From NCBI RefSeq assembly GCF_014648655.1, contig NZ_BMRN01000001.1, positions 310,001-374,000 on the forward strand: a stretch of DNA of 64,000 bases, read 5' to 3'. Shown here one piece after another: positions 25,230 through 35,171 of this stretch. The position numbers were made by a program, and so were the translations under genes. This stretch comes from Streptomyces atratus. GTDB taxonomy: Bacteria; Actinomycetota; Actinomycetes; Streptomycetales; Streptomycetaceae. The stretch's first letter is position 1, and each line of letters starts with the position of its first letter. Under the pieces are notes generated by a model. It was not told the origin of the DNA and made no database searches. It saw only the letters and a list, made by a program, of their open reading frames with translations.

Positions 25230-28160
25230 TCAGCCACCACTGCCGGCATCGGACGCTTTATCCGCACTATCCGAATTGCCCGCAGTATTCGCACTGCCTG
25301 ACTTGGGCTGGGCGGCCGCCGCACGCTGCAACGCGTCCTGCAGATCCGCCTGGGCCTTGCCGTAGGCGCTCCAGTCCTGCTTCTTCAGGGCTGCTTCGCC
25401 TTCCGCATAGGCCTTCTGCGCATCCGCGATCGCCTTCTTCAGCGCCGCGTCACCGGTGGCCGGTGGCTGCGTGGTGCCTGGTGGCCGGGTGGTCTCCGCA
25501 GGCGGCTCGGTGGTGCCTGAGCCCGTCACCCCGAAGACCGCATTGAGCGCCTCCCCGAGGCTGTTCTCGAAGACGGTCTTCGACCCGTAGGAGGCGGCGA
25601 CCTTGCGCAGCAGCGGATAGTTCTGCGTGCCACCGCGCGTATAGACCGGCTCGATGTAGAGGAAGCCTCCTTCGAGCGGCACGGTCAGCAGGTTGCCGTA
25701 CTCGATGTCGGAGTCGGTCCCCTTGAGGTTTCTCACGAACTCGGCGACATCGTCGTTGCCGTTGAGTTCACTCTGTACCTGACCGGGGCCCTTCACCGTG
25801 GTGGTGACTCTCAACAGCCTTATCGTGCCGTAGTCCTTGCTGGCCGCATCCGCGTCCACCGCCATGAACGCCCCGAGGTCGGGCCGCCCCTTCGGGGTGA
25901 ACGTCGTCGTCAGCGAGAACTTCTGGGCCGTCTGGTCCGGCATCTTTATGCTCAGGTAGTACGGCGGGACGGCACCGGACTCCTTGTTGGTCGGGTCGTC
26001 CGGGACCTGCCAGGCGTCACTGCCGCTGTAGAACTGGGCGGGGTTGGTGACGTGGTAACGGGTGAGCAGCTCGCGCTGCACCTTGAACAGGTCCTGCGGG
26101 TACCGCAGGTGATCCCTGAGCTCCTGCGGGATGTCCGCCTTGGGCTCCACGGTCCCCGGGAACGCCTTGCGCCAGGTCTTGAGGACCGGGTCCTCGGTGT
26201 CCCACTCGTAGAGCTTGACCTTGCCGTCGTACGCGTCGACGGTGGCCTTCACCGAGTTGCGAATGTAGTTGACCTGATTCTGCTGGGCGACGACCGCACG
26301 CTGGTTGGTGGTCAGCGAGTCGGCCGTGGTGTCACCGAGCGTCGTACGGGAGGCGTACGGGTAGCCGTTGGTGGTGGTGTACGCGTCGACGACCCACTGG
26401 ATGCGACCGTTCACCACGGCCGGGTAGGCGTCGCCGTCGATGGTCAGCCACGGGGCGACCGCCTCGACGCGCTCCTTGGGCGTGCGGTTGTAGAGAATCC
26501 GCGAGCCCTCGCCGATGGCCCCCGAGTAGAGGATCTGCGGCTCACTGAACGCCACGGCGTACGCGGCGCGGTTGAAGGCGTTGGAGAGACTGACCCCGCT
26601 GTTGCCCTGGTAGCTGGTGGTCTTCTCGCCGTCCTCCTCGTAGTCGAGCTCCTTCTGGGGCCCGCCGACGATGGAGTACTGCTCGGTCTTCTCGCCGTAG
26701 TAGATCCGCTGCTCGTACGTGGGGAACTCGCCGCTCGTCGGCAGACCGGACTCCGTGAAGTCCGGGGAACCCTTCGGGTTCTTGCCGGTCGTCGTGCCCC
26801 GGGCCGCGATGGCGCCGTAGCCGTGGGTGTAGGTGAAGTGGTCGTTGATCCAGTTGCGCTTGGGGATGCCGTCGAGGTTGAGCTCGCGCAGACCGATGAC
26901 CGTGTCCTGGTCCTTGCCGGCGGCGTCCTTGTAGCGGTCGACGTCCAGCGTCTTGGGGAACTGGTAATAGTTCCTCTTCTGCTGGAGCTGCTGGAAGGCC
27001 GGGGAGACGACATTGGGGTCCATCACGCGGTAACTGGCGGCGTCGTCCGCACTCGCGCGCAGCTTGGCGTCGTCGTTCGTCGTGCTCTTGCCCGAGTAGT
27101 CGTCGACCTGCGCGTCGTCGATGTCGTACGCGTCACGCGTCGCTTCGATGTTCTTCCGGATGAACGGCGCTTCCTTGGCCTGCTCGTTCGGCTGGACCTG
27201 GAACTTCTGCACGATTGCCGGGTACAGCCCACCGATCAGGATCGCCGAGAGCACCATCAGACCGAGGCCGATCATCGGGAGCTGCCAGGTGCGGCGCCAG
27301 AGCGTGGCGAAGAAGAGCACGGCGCAGATCGCGGCGATGCAGAACAGGATGGTCTTCGCCGGAAGGTAGGCGTTGGCGTCGACGTACCGCAGGCCCGTCC
27401 AGTTGTCCGTGGCCTTGAAGTCGCTGGACTTCACAGCCAGGCCGTACCGGTCGAGCCAGTAGGCCACGGCCTTCAGCGCGACGAAGACACCGAGCAGCAC
27501 CGACAGATGGCCGGTGGCCGCGCCGGTCGCCCGCGCGCCGGGGCTGGTGATGCGGAGGCCGCCGTACAGATAGTGGGTCAGCGCGGCAGCGATCAGCGAG
27601 AGCACCGTGGCCGCGAAGCCGAAGCCCAGCAGGAAGCGGTACCAGGGCAGGTCGAAGGCGTAGAAGGACACATCCAGATGGAACTGAGGGTCCTTCTGGC
27701 CGAATGCCACGCCGTTCACATACATCAGCCAGGTACGCCACTGACCGGAGGCGGAAGCTCCGGCGATCAGTCCGACGAGCGCGGTGATCGCGAGCAGCAC
27801 CCACTTCTTGTACGGGGCGAGGCTCATCCGGTAGCGGTCCAGGCTCTGCTGTTCCAGCGACATCGCGCTCAGCGGCGGCCGGAGCCGGTGCGCGAGCCAG
27901 ATGTTCAGGCCGACGGCGATCGCCATCAGCAGTCCGAAGACGAGGAACAGCCCGATCTTGGTCCACAGGGTGGTGGTGAAGACGGACGAATAATCGACCG
28001 ACCGGTACCAGAGCCAGTCCGTCCAGAACCCGGCGAACATGACGAACGCCATGGCGAGAACCGCCAGGACGCCCAGTGTCATGAGCAGGGTACGGGCACG
28101 CCGGGACGGGCGGCCGACTCTGATCCGTGGCCCGGTCGGGCCTCCGCCGCGGTCCGGCAT
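25230..28160 (-). CDS. UPF0182 family membrane protein
   Basis: 976 residues from ATG 28160 (MPDRGGGP); a GTG at 28181 is in frame seven codons earlier. Seven or so N-terminal membrane helices (to ~330) are followed by a very large extracytoplasmic domain containing [20 protein letters not shown] and [14 protein letters not shown]. It ends in a Pro/Thr-rich linker and an acidic C-terminal helix ([18 protein letters not shown]). The family is near universal in actinobacteria and of unknown function. It is transcribed away from the PPA1309-family gene and has no operon partner. Confidence 0.92.
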   Translation of the reverse strand: MPDRGGGPTGPRIRVGRPSRRARTLLMTLGVLAVLAMAFVMFAGFWTDWLWYRSVDYSSVFTTTLWTKIGLFLVFGLLMAIAVGLNIWLAHRLRPPLSAMSLEQQSLDRYRMSLAPYKKWVLLAITALVGLIAGASASGQWRTWLMYVNGVAFGQKDPQFHLDVSFYAFDLPWYRFLLGFGFAATVLSLIAAALTHYLYGGLRITSPGARATGAATGHLSVLLGVFVALKAVAYWLDRYGLAVKSSDFKATDNWTGLRYVDANAYLPAKTILFCIAAICAVLFFATLWRRTWQLPMIGLGLMVLSAILIGGLYPAIVQKFQVQPNEQAKEAPFIRKNIEATRDAYDIDDAQVDDYSGKSTTNDDAKLRASADDAASYRVMDPNVVSPAFQQLQQKRNYYQFPKTLDVDRYKDAAGKDQDTVIGLRELNLDGIPKRNWINDHFTYTHGYGAIAARGTTTGKNPKGSPDFTESGLPTSGEFPTYEQRIYYGEKTEQYSIVGGPQKELDYEEDGEKTTSYQGNSGVSLSNAFNRAAYAVAFSEPQILYSGAIGEGSRILYNRTPKERVEAVAPWLTIDGDAYPAVVNGRIQWVVDAYTTTNGYPYASRTTLGDTTADSLTTNQRAVVAQQNQVNYIRNSVKATVDAYDGKVKLYEWDTEDPVLKTWRKAFPGTVEPKADIPQELRDHLRYPQDLFKVQRELLTRYHVTNPAQFYSGSDAWQVPDDPTNKESGAVPPYYLSIKMPDQTAQKFSLTTTFTPKGRPDLGAFMAVDADAASKDYGTIRLLRVTTTVKGPGQVQSELNGNDDVAEFVRNLKGTDSDIEYGNLLTVPLEGGFLYIEPVYTRGGTQNYPLLRKVAASYGSKTVFENSLGEALNAVFGVTGSGTTEPPAETTRPPGTTQPPATGDAALKKAIADAQKAYAEGEAALKKQDWSAYGKAQADLQDALQRAAAAQPKSGSANTAGNSDSADKASDAGSGG

Positions 28161-28288
28161 CTGGAAAGCCAACGTGCGCACCTCGAAGTTCGCGGGTCGT
28201 GTGAAGCGGGCCCAGCGATCGTAGAGCCCACCTATGCAACTTACTGAGGCTTTACCTAGTTCCCGTTCCCGGGGCAGAAGGAGGCAGG

Positions 28289-28858
28289 ATGTTGGCCATG
28301 CCCAACGTTTCCCCCTCAGGCCCCCCGATGGCCGCGAGCCCCCTCACCGTCGCCGTGCTCGAAATCGACGAGTACATCTCCGGCCTCGGCTGGGACCAGC
28401 CGGCCCGGCTCTTCGCTCTCGTCGACACCGCCCGGCTGCGGACCCAGGAGCCGGGCCTCGCCACCCAGCTCGGTCTCGACAGCTCCGACACCCCGACCGC
28501 CTCACTCACCCCCATCGAGCAGGAGGAGCTTCCGCCGGGCACCGCCCTGGACGAGTTCCTCGCCACGATCGCCTGGCCCGACGCAGTGATCGGATGCGCG
28601 ATGACGGTGGAGCGGCTGATGCTGCCGCCGTCCGCCGAGGCCTCCGTGCCGAAGGGGCTCAGCGATGCCCAGCTGACCAAGTGGGTCGCCAAGCACCCGG
28701 AGCGCCAGGAGGTGCGGATGACGGTGGCCGTCCTTCGGGACGGTACGCGCGAGTCGGCCGTACGGCTCCGCGAGAAGGACTCCCCGAGCGAGGTGCGGAC
28801 CGGCGCCGGCCTGGTGCCCGGGCTGGCCGACGCCCTGGCCGCGACCTTCGAGGCCTGA
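28289..28858 (+). CDS. PPA1309-family protein, function unknown
   Basis: 189 residues from ATG 28289, chosen because AGAAGGAGG lies 4 bases before it (ATG 28298 would be too distant). Features include [40 protein letters not shown] and [19 protein letters not shown]. This matches the actinobacterial PPA1309 family, usually found next to the YlbL-like protease gene as here. Soluble, acidic, no catalytic motif visible. Confidence 0.8.
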   Translation: MLAMPNVSPSGPPMAASPLTVAVLEIDEYISGLGWDQPARLFALVDTARLRTQEPGLATQLGLDSSDTPTASLTPIEQEELPPGTALDEFLATIAWPDAVIGCAMTVERLMLPPSAEASVPKGLSDAQLTKWVAKHPERQEVRMTVAVLRDGTRESAVRLREKDSPSEVRTGAGLVPGLADALAATFEA

Positions 28859-28888
28859 CCCCGCCGCGTCCCCGCCGAGGGGGCGCGG

Positions 28889-29977
28889 TCAGCCTGCCGA
28901 GCAGCTCGGCAGGTCGGCCGTGTCCCCCGCCCGGATCTTCTCCAGCGACTTCTTCGCGTCGTCGATTGTCTTCACCTTCACCAGCGTGAGTCCGCTCGGG
29001 ATGTCCGAGGCTGCGGCCCTGCAGTTGTCGTTCGGCGTCAGGAAGTACCGGGCGCCCGCGTTGCGCGCGCCGACCAGCTTCATGTTGATGCCGCCGATCG
29101 GGCCGACCTTGCCCTTGTCGTCGATCGTGCCGGTGCCCGCGATGAACTTGCCGCCGGTCAGCTGCCCGGGCGTGAGCTTGTCGACGATGCCCAGGGAGAA
29201 CATCAGACCGGCGCTCGGGCCGCCGACATCGGCGAGCTTGATGTCGATCCGGAACGGGAACGTGTGGTCCGTCCCGGCCTGGATGCCGACGATCGCGCGG
29301 TTCTCCTTGGGAGCCTTGGCGGTGGTGATGACGACCTTCCGGCTGCCCTCGGGCTCCTTGCCTGCCTTCTCGGCCGCCTGCGCCGTCTTCGCCGGGATGA
29401 TCGTGAACGTGACGTCCTCGCCGGGCTTGTGGCGGGTGACGAGCTTCGCAACGTCCTCGGGCTGCTTCACCGCGTTGCCGTCGACCTGCTTGATCACATC
29501 GCCGGCGTGCAGTTTGCCCTGGGCGGGGCTGCCCTTGATGACCGTGGAGACCACGACGCGCGACGACACCGGGATGCCCAGCTCGGTCAGGGCGGCAACC
29601 TTGGCGCTCTCCTGGGACTGGCTGAACTCCTCGGCGTTCTCCTGCGTCGACTGCTGCTCGGTCTTGCCGCCGGGGTAGAGCGTGTCGTGCGGTACGACCA
29701 CGCTGTCGTGGGCCAGCCAGCCGTAGACGGCCTCGACGAGGTTCATGTTGTAGTCGGCGCCGGTGACCCTGACCGTCGTCATATTGAGGTTGCCGGACGT
29801 CGGGTACGTCTTGTGTCCGGAAATCTGCAGGACCGGTTCGCCTTCGACCTTGCCGAGGGTGTTCACCGTCGGGCCCGGAGACATCTCCGAATACGGCACG
29901 GGAATCAGCACGCCTGCGCAGAGCAGCGCAATGAGGATCAGCGTGGAGGCGAGCATCGTCGCGGTGCGGCGTGGCAT
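28889..29977 (-). CDS. Membrane-anchored PDZ/Lon-type serine protease (YlbL-like)
   Basis: 362 residues: signal anchor (MLASTLILIALLCAGVLIPV), a PDZ domain near 165-235 (SRVVVSTVIKGSPAQGKLHAG, DVIKQVDG) and a C-terminal S16/Lon protease domain. The Ser-Lys dyad is visible: serine in VGGPSAGLMFSLG and lysine in GPIGGINMKLVGA. The active domain faces outward. The substrate is unknown in Streptomyces; the B. subtilis relative acts on cell-division regulators. Convergent with the PPA1309-family gene. Confidence 0.92.
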   Translation of the reverse strand: MPRRTATMLASTLILIALLCAGVLIPVPYSEMSPGPTVNTLGKVEGEPVLQISGHKTYPTSGNLNMTTVRVTGADYNMNLVEAVYGWLAHDSVVVPHDTLYPGGKTEQQSTQENAEEFSQSQESAKVAALTELGIPVSSRVVVSTVIKGSPAQGKLHAGDVIKQVDGNAVKQPEDVAKLVTRHKPGEDVTFTIIPAKTAQAAEKAGKEPEGSRKVVITTAKAPKENRAIVGIQAGTDHTFPFRIDIKLADVGGPSAGLMFSLGIVDKLTPGQLTGGKFIAGTGTIDDKGKVGPIGGINMKLVGARNAGARYFLTPNDNCRAAASDIPSGLTLVKVKTIDDAKKSLEKIRAGDTADLPSCSAG

Positions 29978-30121
29978 GGAACGACAGTACGGGAAGGGTC
30001 TGTCAGTGCACCGTCGGGGCCGGTCCGGACGGGGCGTGGAGCCGGGCATGGCGCTGTGCCGGAGGGCATCGGCAGCGGGCACCGCTGTGCGGATTGGCGA
30101 CTGCGTACGTTCGACGGAGGA

Positions 30122-30292
30122 TCAGACGACATCGGAACCGGAGTGCGGTTTCTCCATCGCCTCACGGAACCGGGCATACCCGGCGAGTTCTGAGACATCA
30201 CCGGCCGTGTGATTACGGGTGGCCCAGCTTCCCCATATCGCAGCACCGAGTGCAGCGAAAAGCGGAATCAGCAACCAAGCGAGTGCTGCCAT
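30122..30292 (-). CDS. Small membrane protein, 56 residues
   Basis: Found by translating the gap. The product begins MAALAWLLIPLFAALGAAIW (one helix). The soluble tail GDVSELAGYARFREAMEKPH then ends SGSDVV. GGGAGG lies 5 bases before the ATG, and codon use is G/C-biased. It sits between the YlbL-like protease and moaE on the same strand. I do not recognise a named family; the tail looks like a conserved soluble motif. It could be an accessory of the neighbouring protease. Confidence 0.65.
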   Translation of the reverse strand: MAALAWLLIPLFAALGAAIWGSWATRNHTAGDVSELAGYARFREAMEKPHSGSDVV

Positions 30293-30420
30293 TACGACCT
30301 CCCTACCCCATGAGTGACCGCAACTGACCGATCAGCAGATTAACCATCTGCAGGATCAACGCTCACGGCAGGGGTGCGGTTACGCAAATCGGGCCGGCCT
30401 ACCACCCGATCGGCTTGCGC

Positions 30421-30882
30421 TCAGCAGGCGCCTACCCACTCCTCGGTGCCGTCCGAAAAGCGCTGGTGCTTCCAGATCGGAACCTCGCGCTTGAGGTCGT
30501 CGATCAACTTGCGGCACGCCTCGAACGCCTCGGCGCGGTGGGGGCAGGAGACCGCGACGACCACAGCGAGGTCGCCCACTCGGAGGTCGCCCACCCGGTG
30601 GACGGCGGCCAGCGCCCGGACCGGGAATTCCGCGACGACCTTCTCGGCCACCCTGCGCAATTCGTCCTGAGCCGAGGGGTGGCAGGAGTACCCGAGCGCA
30701 CCGACGTCCTGACCGCCGTCGTGGTTGCGCACCGTACCGACGAAGAGCGCCGTGCCGCCCGCGGCGTCGTCCCCGACCGCCCGGAAGATCTCGTCGACCG
30801 ACAACGGCGTGTCGCGCATCGCCAGCAGCCGGATGGGGTCGCTTGCCGCCTGCTCGCCGGGGTGGTCGTGGGTGGAAGCCAT
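30421..30882 (-). CDS. moaE: Molybdopterin synthase catalytic subunit
   Basis: 153 residues. Large subunit of molybdopterin synthase, which inserts the dithiolene sulfurs into precursor Z with MoaD. Typical segments: GGTALFVGTVRNHDGG, VAVSCPHRAEAFEACR, and the active-site loop REVPIWKHQRFSDG with its conserved lysine. Start ATG 30882; ATG 30891 is also in frame and neither has a strong ribosome site. MoeZ, which would sulfurate MoaD, is also in this window (62872). Confidence 0.92.
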   Translation of the reverse strand: MASTHDHPGEQAASDPIRLLAMRDTPLSVDEIFRAVGDDAAGGTALFVGTVRNHDGGQDVGALGYSCHPSAQDELRRVAEKVVAEFPVRALAAVHRVGDLRVGDLAVVVAVSCPHRAEAFEACRKLIDDLKREVPIWKHQRFSDGTEEWVGAC

Positions 30883-30982
30883 GGGACCCATGGTGCCGTA
30901 CCGCGCCGACATCGTGGAATAGCGTTTTCCACCGGCGGACCGCCCCTGACCTTGGAGCCTTCTACAGACGGGCCGCAGCCGC

Positions 30983-32125
30983 CTAGATCCGGCGGCGGGC
31001 CTTGCGGGCACGGCGGACCAGGGCGGCGGTGCCGAGCAGCGCCACAGTCGCACCGGCGGCACCTGCCGCGGTGGCGTCCTTGCGGCCGAGTCGGCGTCCG
31101 GCGACGGTGTGCCGGCCCTCGACCTCTTCGAGGAGCGCGGCGAGCACCTCCTCGTTGGTCCAGCTCGGGCGCCAGCCCGCGTCGTGCAGTCGGCTCACGC
31201 TGACCACCCAGGGGTGCATCGTGTACGCCAGGTCGCCCGCCGGGGACGGGGTGAGGCCGATCCGGTGCAGCCGGGCGGCGGCGCCGAGTGCCACGGCGGA
31301 GGGCAGTTCCATCCGGCGGACGCCGCTGAGCTCCTCGACCTCCTCCTGTTCGAGCCAGCCGTCGCAGCCGACCGCGAACTCGCCGTCGATCTTTTCCAGC
31401 GCGGCGTACTCCAGGGCCGTGACCAGGTCGTCGACGTGGCAGAACTGCCAGGCGGGGCGTGATCCGGCGACGACCAGGAGGCGCGGCGACTCGAAGTAGC
31501 GGGTCAGCGCGGTGTCCGTACCGCCGACCAGGACGGTGGGGCGGACCACGGTGACATTGAGGCCGGGGTGCGCGCGGGGTGCGCGACGCCCGAGCCGTTC
31601 GATCTCCAGGAGGTCGCCGACGCCGGTGGCCTCCGCCGTGGCACGCAGTTCGGCGTCCTCGGCGAGAGGGATGTCGTTGTCTGGCAGCGCCCCGTAGACC
31701 ATCGCCGAGGTGCACAGCACGACCCGGTGGACCCCGACGGCCGCGGCGGCCGTCAGCACGGTCTGGGTGCCGCGCACGTTGTAGGCGGTGCGGGCGGCGG
31801 GGTCGGTCTCCAGGTCGAGATCGAGTGCCAGATGCACGACGACATCTGCGCCACGCAGCTTCTCCGCGATGGCGGGATCCCGTACGTCGAGGATGTGCCA
31901 GGTCGCCTCGGAGACTTCTCCTCGGCGTTCATCGATGGCGATGACCTGCTTGATGTCCTCGGACGCCGCGAGGCGTGCGGTGAGCAGCTCACCGACGCCC
32001 CCGGCGGCTCCGGTGACCGCGACGACGGGGCCACGGTTCCTGGAGCGGCTCTTTACGGGCTTGTTCTCGGTCGAGGGGTCGGACAGGTTTCGCGCTGCGC
32101 GAACCTGAGGATCTGGGGAACTCAC
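30983..32125 (-). CDS. NAD-dependent epimerase/dehydratase-like protein with C-terminal membrane helix
   Basis: 380 residues from a GTG at 32125 (GGAG 7-8 bases upstream). Extended-SDR fold: VAVTGAAGGVGELL binds NAD(P), DVVVHLALDLD, CTSAMVYG. The usual YxxxK catalytic pair is not seen at the expected position after SAMVYG, so it may be an atypical or non-catalytic SDR. The C-terminus has a hydrophobic helix (TAAGAAGATVALLGTAALV) followed by VRRARKARRRI, a membrane tail anchor. Precedes moaE on the strand. Confidence 0.82.
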   Translation of the reverse strand: MSSPDPQVRAARNLSDPSTENKPVKSRSRNRGPVVAVTGAAGGVGELLTARLAASEDIKQVIAIDERRGEVSEATWHILDVRDPAIAEKLRGADVVVHLALDLDLETDPAARTAYNVRGTQTVLTAAAAVGVHRVVLCTSAMVYGALPDNDIPLAEDAELRATAEATGVGDLLEIERLGRRAPRAHPGLNVTVVRPTVLVGGTDTALTRYFESPRLLVVAGSRPAWQFCHVDDLVTALEYAALEKIDGEFAVGCDGWLEQEEVEELSGVRRMELPSAVALGAAARLHRIGLTPSPAGDLAYTMHPWVVSVSRLHDAGWRPSWTNEEVLAALLEEVEGRHTVAGRRLGRKDATAAGAAGATVALLGTAALVRRARKARRRI

Positions 32126-32317
32126 CGGGCGTCTCCAGCGGTTGTCTTCAGTACGTACCCGAATGACGCGTACGTACCAGGTGGCGTCCATCCTGCCGCA
32201 GGCCGGGAGCCGGCGGAGCACTGAGGCCCCAAGCGGACTTTTGGTGTCTACGCTGGATGGTGATGTCGGGCAGTCGCCGTCGGTTCGAGCCGACGGCCCT
32301 ACGAGCCGAGGAAACCC

Positions 32318-33769
32318 GTGAGTGACACCCCATTCGGATTCGGCCTTCCGCCGGAGGAGCCGGAGAACGGCGACAAGGGCAAGAAGAAGGACCCCACCGG
32401 AGGTGGGCAGGGTTCCGGCGGGCCGGCGAACCCGTTCGGCTTCGGGCCCGGCGCGGGCGGGGACAACCCGTTCGCGGCGATGTTCGGCACGATGAACCCC
32501 AACGACCTGGGTGCGGCCTTCCAGCAACTCGGCCAGATGCTGAGCTACGAGGGCGGTCCCGTGAACTGGGACATGGCCAAGCAGATCGCCCGCCAGACGG
32601 TCTCGCAGGGCACGCCGGACGGTACCAAGGACGCGAGCGTCAGCCAGTCCGAGCGGTCCGCGGTCGACGAGGCGCTGCGGCTTGCCGACCTCTGGCTGGA
32701 CGGCGTGACGTCGCTGCCCTCCGGTTCGGTCTCCACCGTGGCATGGAGCCGTGCGGAGTGGGTCGAGGCATCTCTCCCTGCCTGGCAGAAGCTGGTCGAC
32801 CCGGTGGCCGAACGCGTCGGTCTGGCCATGGGCGATGTGCTGCCCGAGGAGATGCAGGCGATGGCGGGCCCGCTGATCGGCATGATGCGGTCCATGGGCG
32901 GCGCGATGTTCGGCCAGCAGATCGGGCAGGCCGTCGGTGTGCTGGCGGGCGAGGTGGTCGGTTCGACCGACATCGGGCTGCCGCTGGGCCCGGCGGGCAA
33001 GGCCGCGCTCCTTCCGCTGAATGTGGAGAGGTTCGGTAAGGACCTCAGCGTGCCGCAGGACGAGGTGCGGCTGTATCTGGCCCTGCGCGAGGCCGCCCAC
33101 CAGCGGCTTTTCGCCCATGTTCCGTGGCTGCGCTCGCATCTGTTCGGCGCCGTCGAGGGGTACGCGCGCGGCATCAAGGTCGACACCAGCAAGCTGGAGG
33201 ATGTGGTCGGCCAGTTCGACCCGTCGCAGCCCGAGCAGTTGCAGGACGCCCTTCAGCAGGGCATGTTCCAGCCGGAGGACACGCCGGAGCAGAAGGCCGC
33301 TCTGGCCAGGCTGGAGACGGCGCTCGCACTGGTCGAAGGCTGGGTGGACGCGGTGGTGCACGAGGCGGCTGAGTCCCGTCTGACCTCGGCGGACGCACTG
33401 CGCGAGACCATGCGCAGGCGCCGCGCCTCCGGCGGGCCTGCCGAACAGACGTTTGCCACGCTCATCGGCCTTCAGCTGCGTCCGCGGCGGCTGCGTGACG
33501 CCTCGCGTTTGTGGGCGTCGCTCACGGACGCCCGCGGTCTCGACGGGCGCGACGCCCTGTGGGAGCACCCCGACATGCTGCCGACCGCCCAGGACCTGGA
33601 CGATCCGGACGGCTTTGTGCACCACGAGCAGCTGGACTTCTCCGAGCTGGACAGGATGCTCGGAGAGGCCGCGAAGGGTCCGCAGAAGCCCGAGGGCGAT
33701 GCGGGCGGCGCGGGCTCCGAGGGAGCCGACGACCGGAAGAGCGACGGCAAGGGCGAAACCGACCAGTGA
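32318..33769 (+). CDS. Zinc-dependent metalloprotease-like protein (DUF2342)
   Basis: 483 residues from a GTG. Gly/Pro-rich acidic N-terminus (PFGFG twice, flanking GGGQGSGGPANP), then a helical zincin-like domain. It contains GQQIGQAVGVLAGEVVGSTD and the putative metal motif LALREAAHQRLFAH. The C-terminal tail is Gly/Asp/Lys-rich. Matches the actinobacterial DUF2342 zincin family; proteolysis has not been read from sequence. A CCGTCGG/CCGACGG hairpin (32277-32296) sits 20 bases before the start. The stop overlaps the GTG of the Nudix gene. Confidence 0.85.
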   Translation: MSDTPFGFGLPPEEPENGDKGKKKDPTGGGQGSGGPANPFGFGPGAGGDNPFAAMFGTMNPNDLGAAFQQLGQMLSYEGGPVNWDMAKQIARQTVSQGTPDGTKDASVSQSERSAVDEALRLADLWLDGVTSLPSGSVSTVAWSRAEWVEASLPAWQKLVDPVAERVGLAMGDVLPEEMQAMAGPLIGMMRSMGGAMFGQQIGQAVGVLAGEVVGSTDIGLPLGPAGKAALLPLNVERFGKDLSVPQDEVRLYLALREAAHQRLFAHVPWLRSHLFGAVEGYARGIKVDTSKLEDVVGQFDPSQPEQLQDALQQGMFQPEDTPEQKAALARLETALALVEGWVDAVVHEAAESRLTSADALRETMRRRRASGGPAEQTFATLIGLQLRPRRLRDASRLWASLTDARGLDGRDALWEHPDMLPTAQDLDDPDGFVHHEQLDFSELDRMLGEAAKGPQKPEGDAGGAGSEGADDRKSDGKGETDQ

Positions 33770-34314
33770 GCCTGTACGACGACGCCGTTCTCGTACTGAA
33801 GGGGTACGAGAACCGGGTGGACCCGGCCCAGGAGGAACTGCGCCAGGTCTATCTGGACCATCTGGCCCGTCATCCCGACGGCCTGTGGAAGGCCTGTGAA
33901 ACCGGACATCTGACAGCCAGCGCACTGGTGATCGATCCGGAGCGCGGCCGAGTCCTGCTCACCCTGCACCGCAAGCTGAAGATGTGGCTGCAGATGGGCG
34001 GCCACTGCGAGCCGCAGGACACCACGCTGGCCACCGCGGCGCTGCGTGAGGCCACCGAGGAGTCCGGCATCAGCGGCCTGACTCTGCTCGCGGGCGGACC
34101 TGTGACGCTGGACCGCCACCGGATCCCCGCACCCTGTCACTGGCATCTGGATGTGCAGTACGCGGCGCTGGCGCCGCCGGACGCGACGGAACAGATCAGC
34201 GATGAATCGCTGGACCTGCGCTGGTTCCCGTACGACGAGGTCGCGTCGGTGGCCGACACATCGGTCGTACGGCTGATGACGCGCGTCCGCGCAGCGCTGG
34301 AGCAGCGCCGGTAG
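33766..34314 (+). CDS. Nudix hydrolase with altered Nudix box
   Basis: 182 residues from GTG 33766, overlapping the TGA of the upstream gene by 3 bases. Nudix box segment GGHCEPQDTTLAT followed by REATEESGI: REATEE is canonical, but the first acidic position is Asp instead of Glu. A preceding WLQMGG and a CHWHLDVQY strand are typical. Substrate not predictable. Co-transcribed with the DUF2342 gene. Confidence 0.88.
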   Translation: MSLYDDAVLVLKGYENRVDPAQEELRQVYLDHLARHPDGLWKACETGHLTASALVIDPERGRVLLTLHRKLKMWLQMGGHCEPQDTTLATAALREATEESGISGLTLLAGGPVTLDRHRIPAPCHWHLDVQYAALAPPDATEQISDESLDLRWFPYDEVASVADTSVVRLMTRVRAALEQRR

Positions 34315-34327
34315 GGGCGACATGCGG

Positions 34328-34371
34328 CACGGGTGAGGGGCGGTCTCCAGGGAGACCGCCCCTCACCCGTG
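34328..34371. terminator. 21-bp perfect hairpin, bidirectional terminator
   Basis: The 21-base arm at 34328-34348 is perfectly complementary to 34351-34371 with only AG between; in RNA the loop would open to about six bases. Located between the convergent Nudix and AIM24 genes. Confidence 0.85.
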
Positions 34372-34395
34372 TTGTCCGTGCCGGTGCACTGCGGC

Positions 34396-35151
34396 TCAGT
34401 TCCAGGAGTTGTTCTGGTTCTGGCCGTGGGCGCCTTGCTGGCCCATTCCGTACTGGGCCCGGACGCCCTGGCCGATCTCCTGGTTCTGCGGGGGCAGCAC
34501 CTCGCTCGGCTGGACCAGGGCGAAGCCCTGGCCGAGGAAGCTGAGCTCCCAGCCCTCGCCGGTGGTGCCACGCCGCCGCCAGACGCCCGAGGAGTGCGTC
34601 TGGGCCTGCATCTGCACGCGCAGGGAGCTGGACCAGGCGACGATCGCGTCGGCATCGGCATTGACGTACTTGTCCGGCGTGACCTGCATCATCAGCGGCT
34701 GGCCCGAGGTCATCAGAGCCACCTTGCCGGTGCCGGAGATGTTGAGCTGGTACTTGCCGGTGCCCGAAATGCCGTACTGGCTGTCCACCGCGATGACCTC
34801 GGTGTGCAGCGAGGAGTCGAGCGCCAGAACGTAGGCGCTGTCCACCGTCATGCCGTCATGGTCGACGTCCACGACATGGATGTACTGCGCGAGGTTGGCG
34901 AGGTAGACGGTGCCCTGCCCGGAGCAGCGCATCAGGTCGAGTCCCTCGCCGGTGCTCGCGCGGGCGCGGCGCTGCCCGTGCGAGCGGTACTCGCCGTCGA
35001 ACTCCATCAGTCCCTGGTAGGCGACCATGGCACCCTTGCGGGCGAGGACGTCGTCCTGGCCGGTCAGCGAGACCCGCAGGAGCTGCGGGTTCTGGACGGT
35101 GTACCTGTCCTGGGACTGCTGTTCCGTGTAGCTGAAAAGCGGACTCTGCAT
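34396..35151 (-). CDS. AIM24-family protein, paralog 1
   Basis: 251 residues. Beta-rich AIM24 fold: LARKGAMVAYQGLMEFDGEY, DLMRCSGQGTVYLAN, YVLALDSSLHTEV, YQLNISGTGKVALMTSG, ADADAIVAWSSSLRVQMQ. The C-terminus is a Gln/Asn/Gly-rich tail ending HGQNQNNSWN. No signal peptide, no catalytic residues. Third in a row of three AIM24 genes transcribed together; 20 bases separate it from paralog 2. The family's function is unknown outside a mitochondrial role in yeast. Confidence 0.85.
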   Translation of the reverse strand: MQSPLFSYTEQQSQDRYTVQNPQLLRVSLTGQDDVLARKGAMVAYQGLMEFDGEYRSHGQRRARASTGEGLDLMRCSGQGTVYLANLAQYIHVVDVDHDGMTVDSAYVLALDSSLHTEVIAVDSQYGISGTGKYQLNISGTGKVALMTSGQPLMMQVTPDKYVNADADAIVAWSSSLRVQMQAQTHSSGVWRRRGTTGEGWELSFLGQGFALVQPSEVLPPQNQEIGQGVRAQYGMGQQGAHGQNQNNSWN

Positions 35152-35171
35152 GGTTGTGTTCTCCCTCCCCC

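Noticed and set aside
30983..33925. Minus-strand open frame of ~980 codons
   Set aside because: Only its last 380 codons (the epimerase) are real; the rest is antisense to the DUF2342 and Nudix genes, which have clear motifs and starts.
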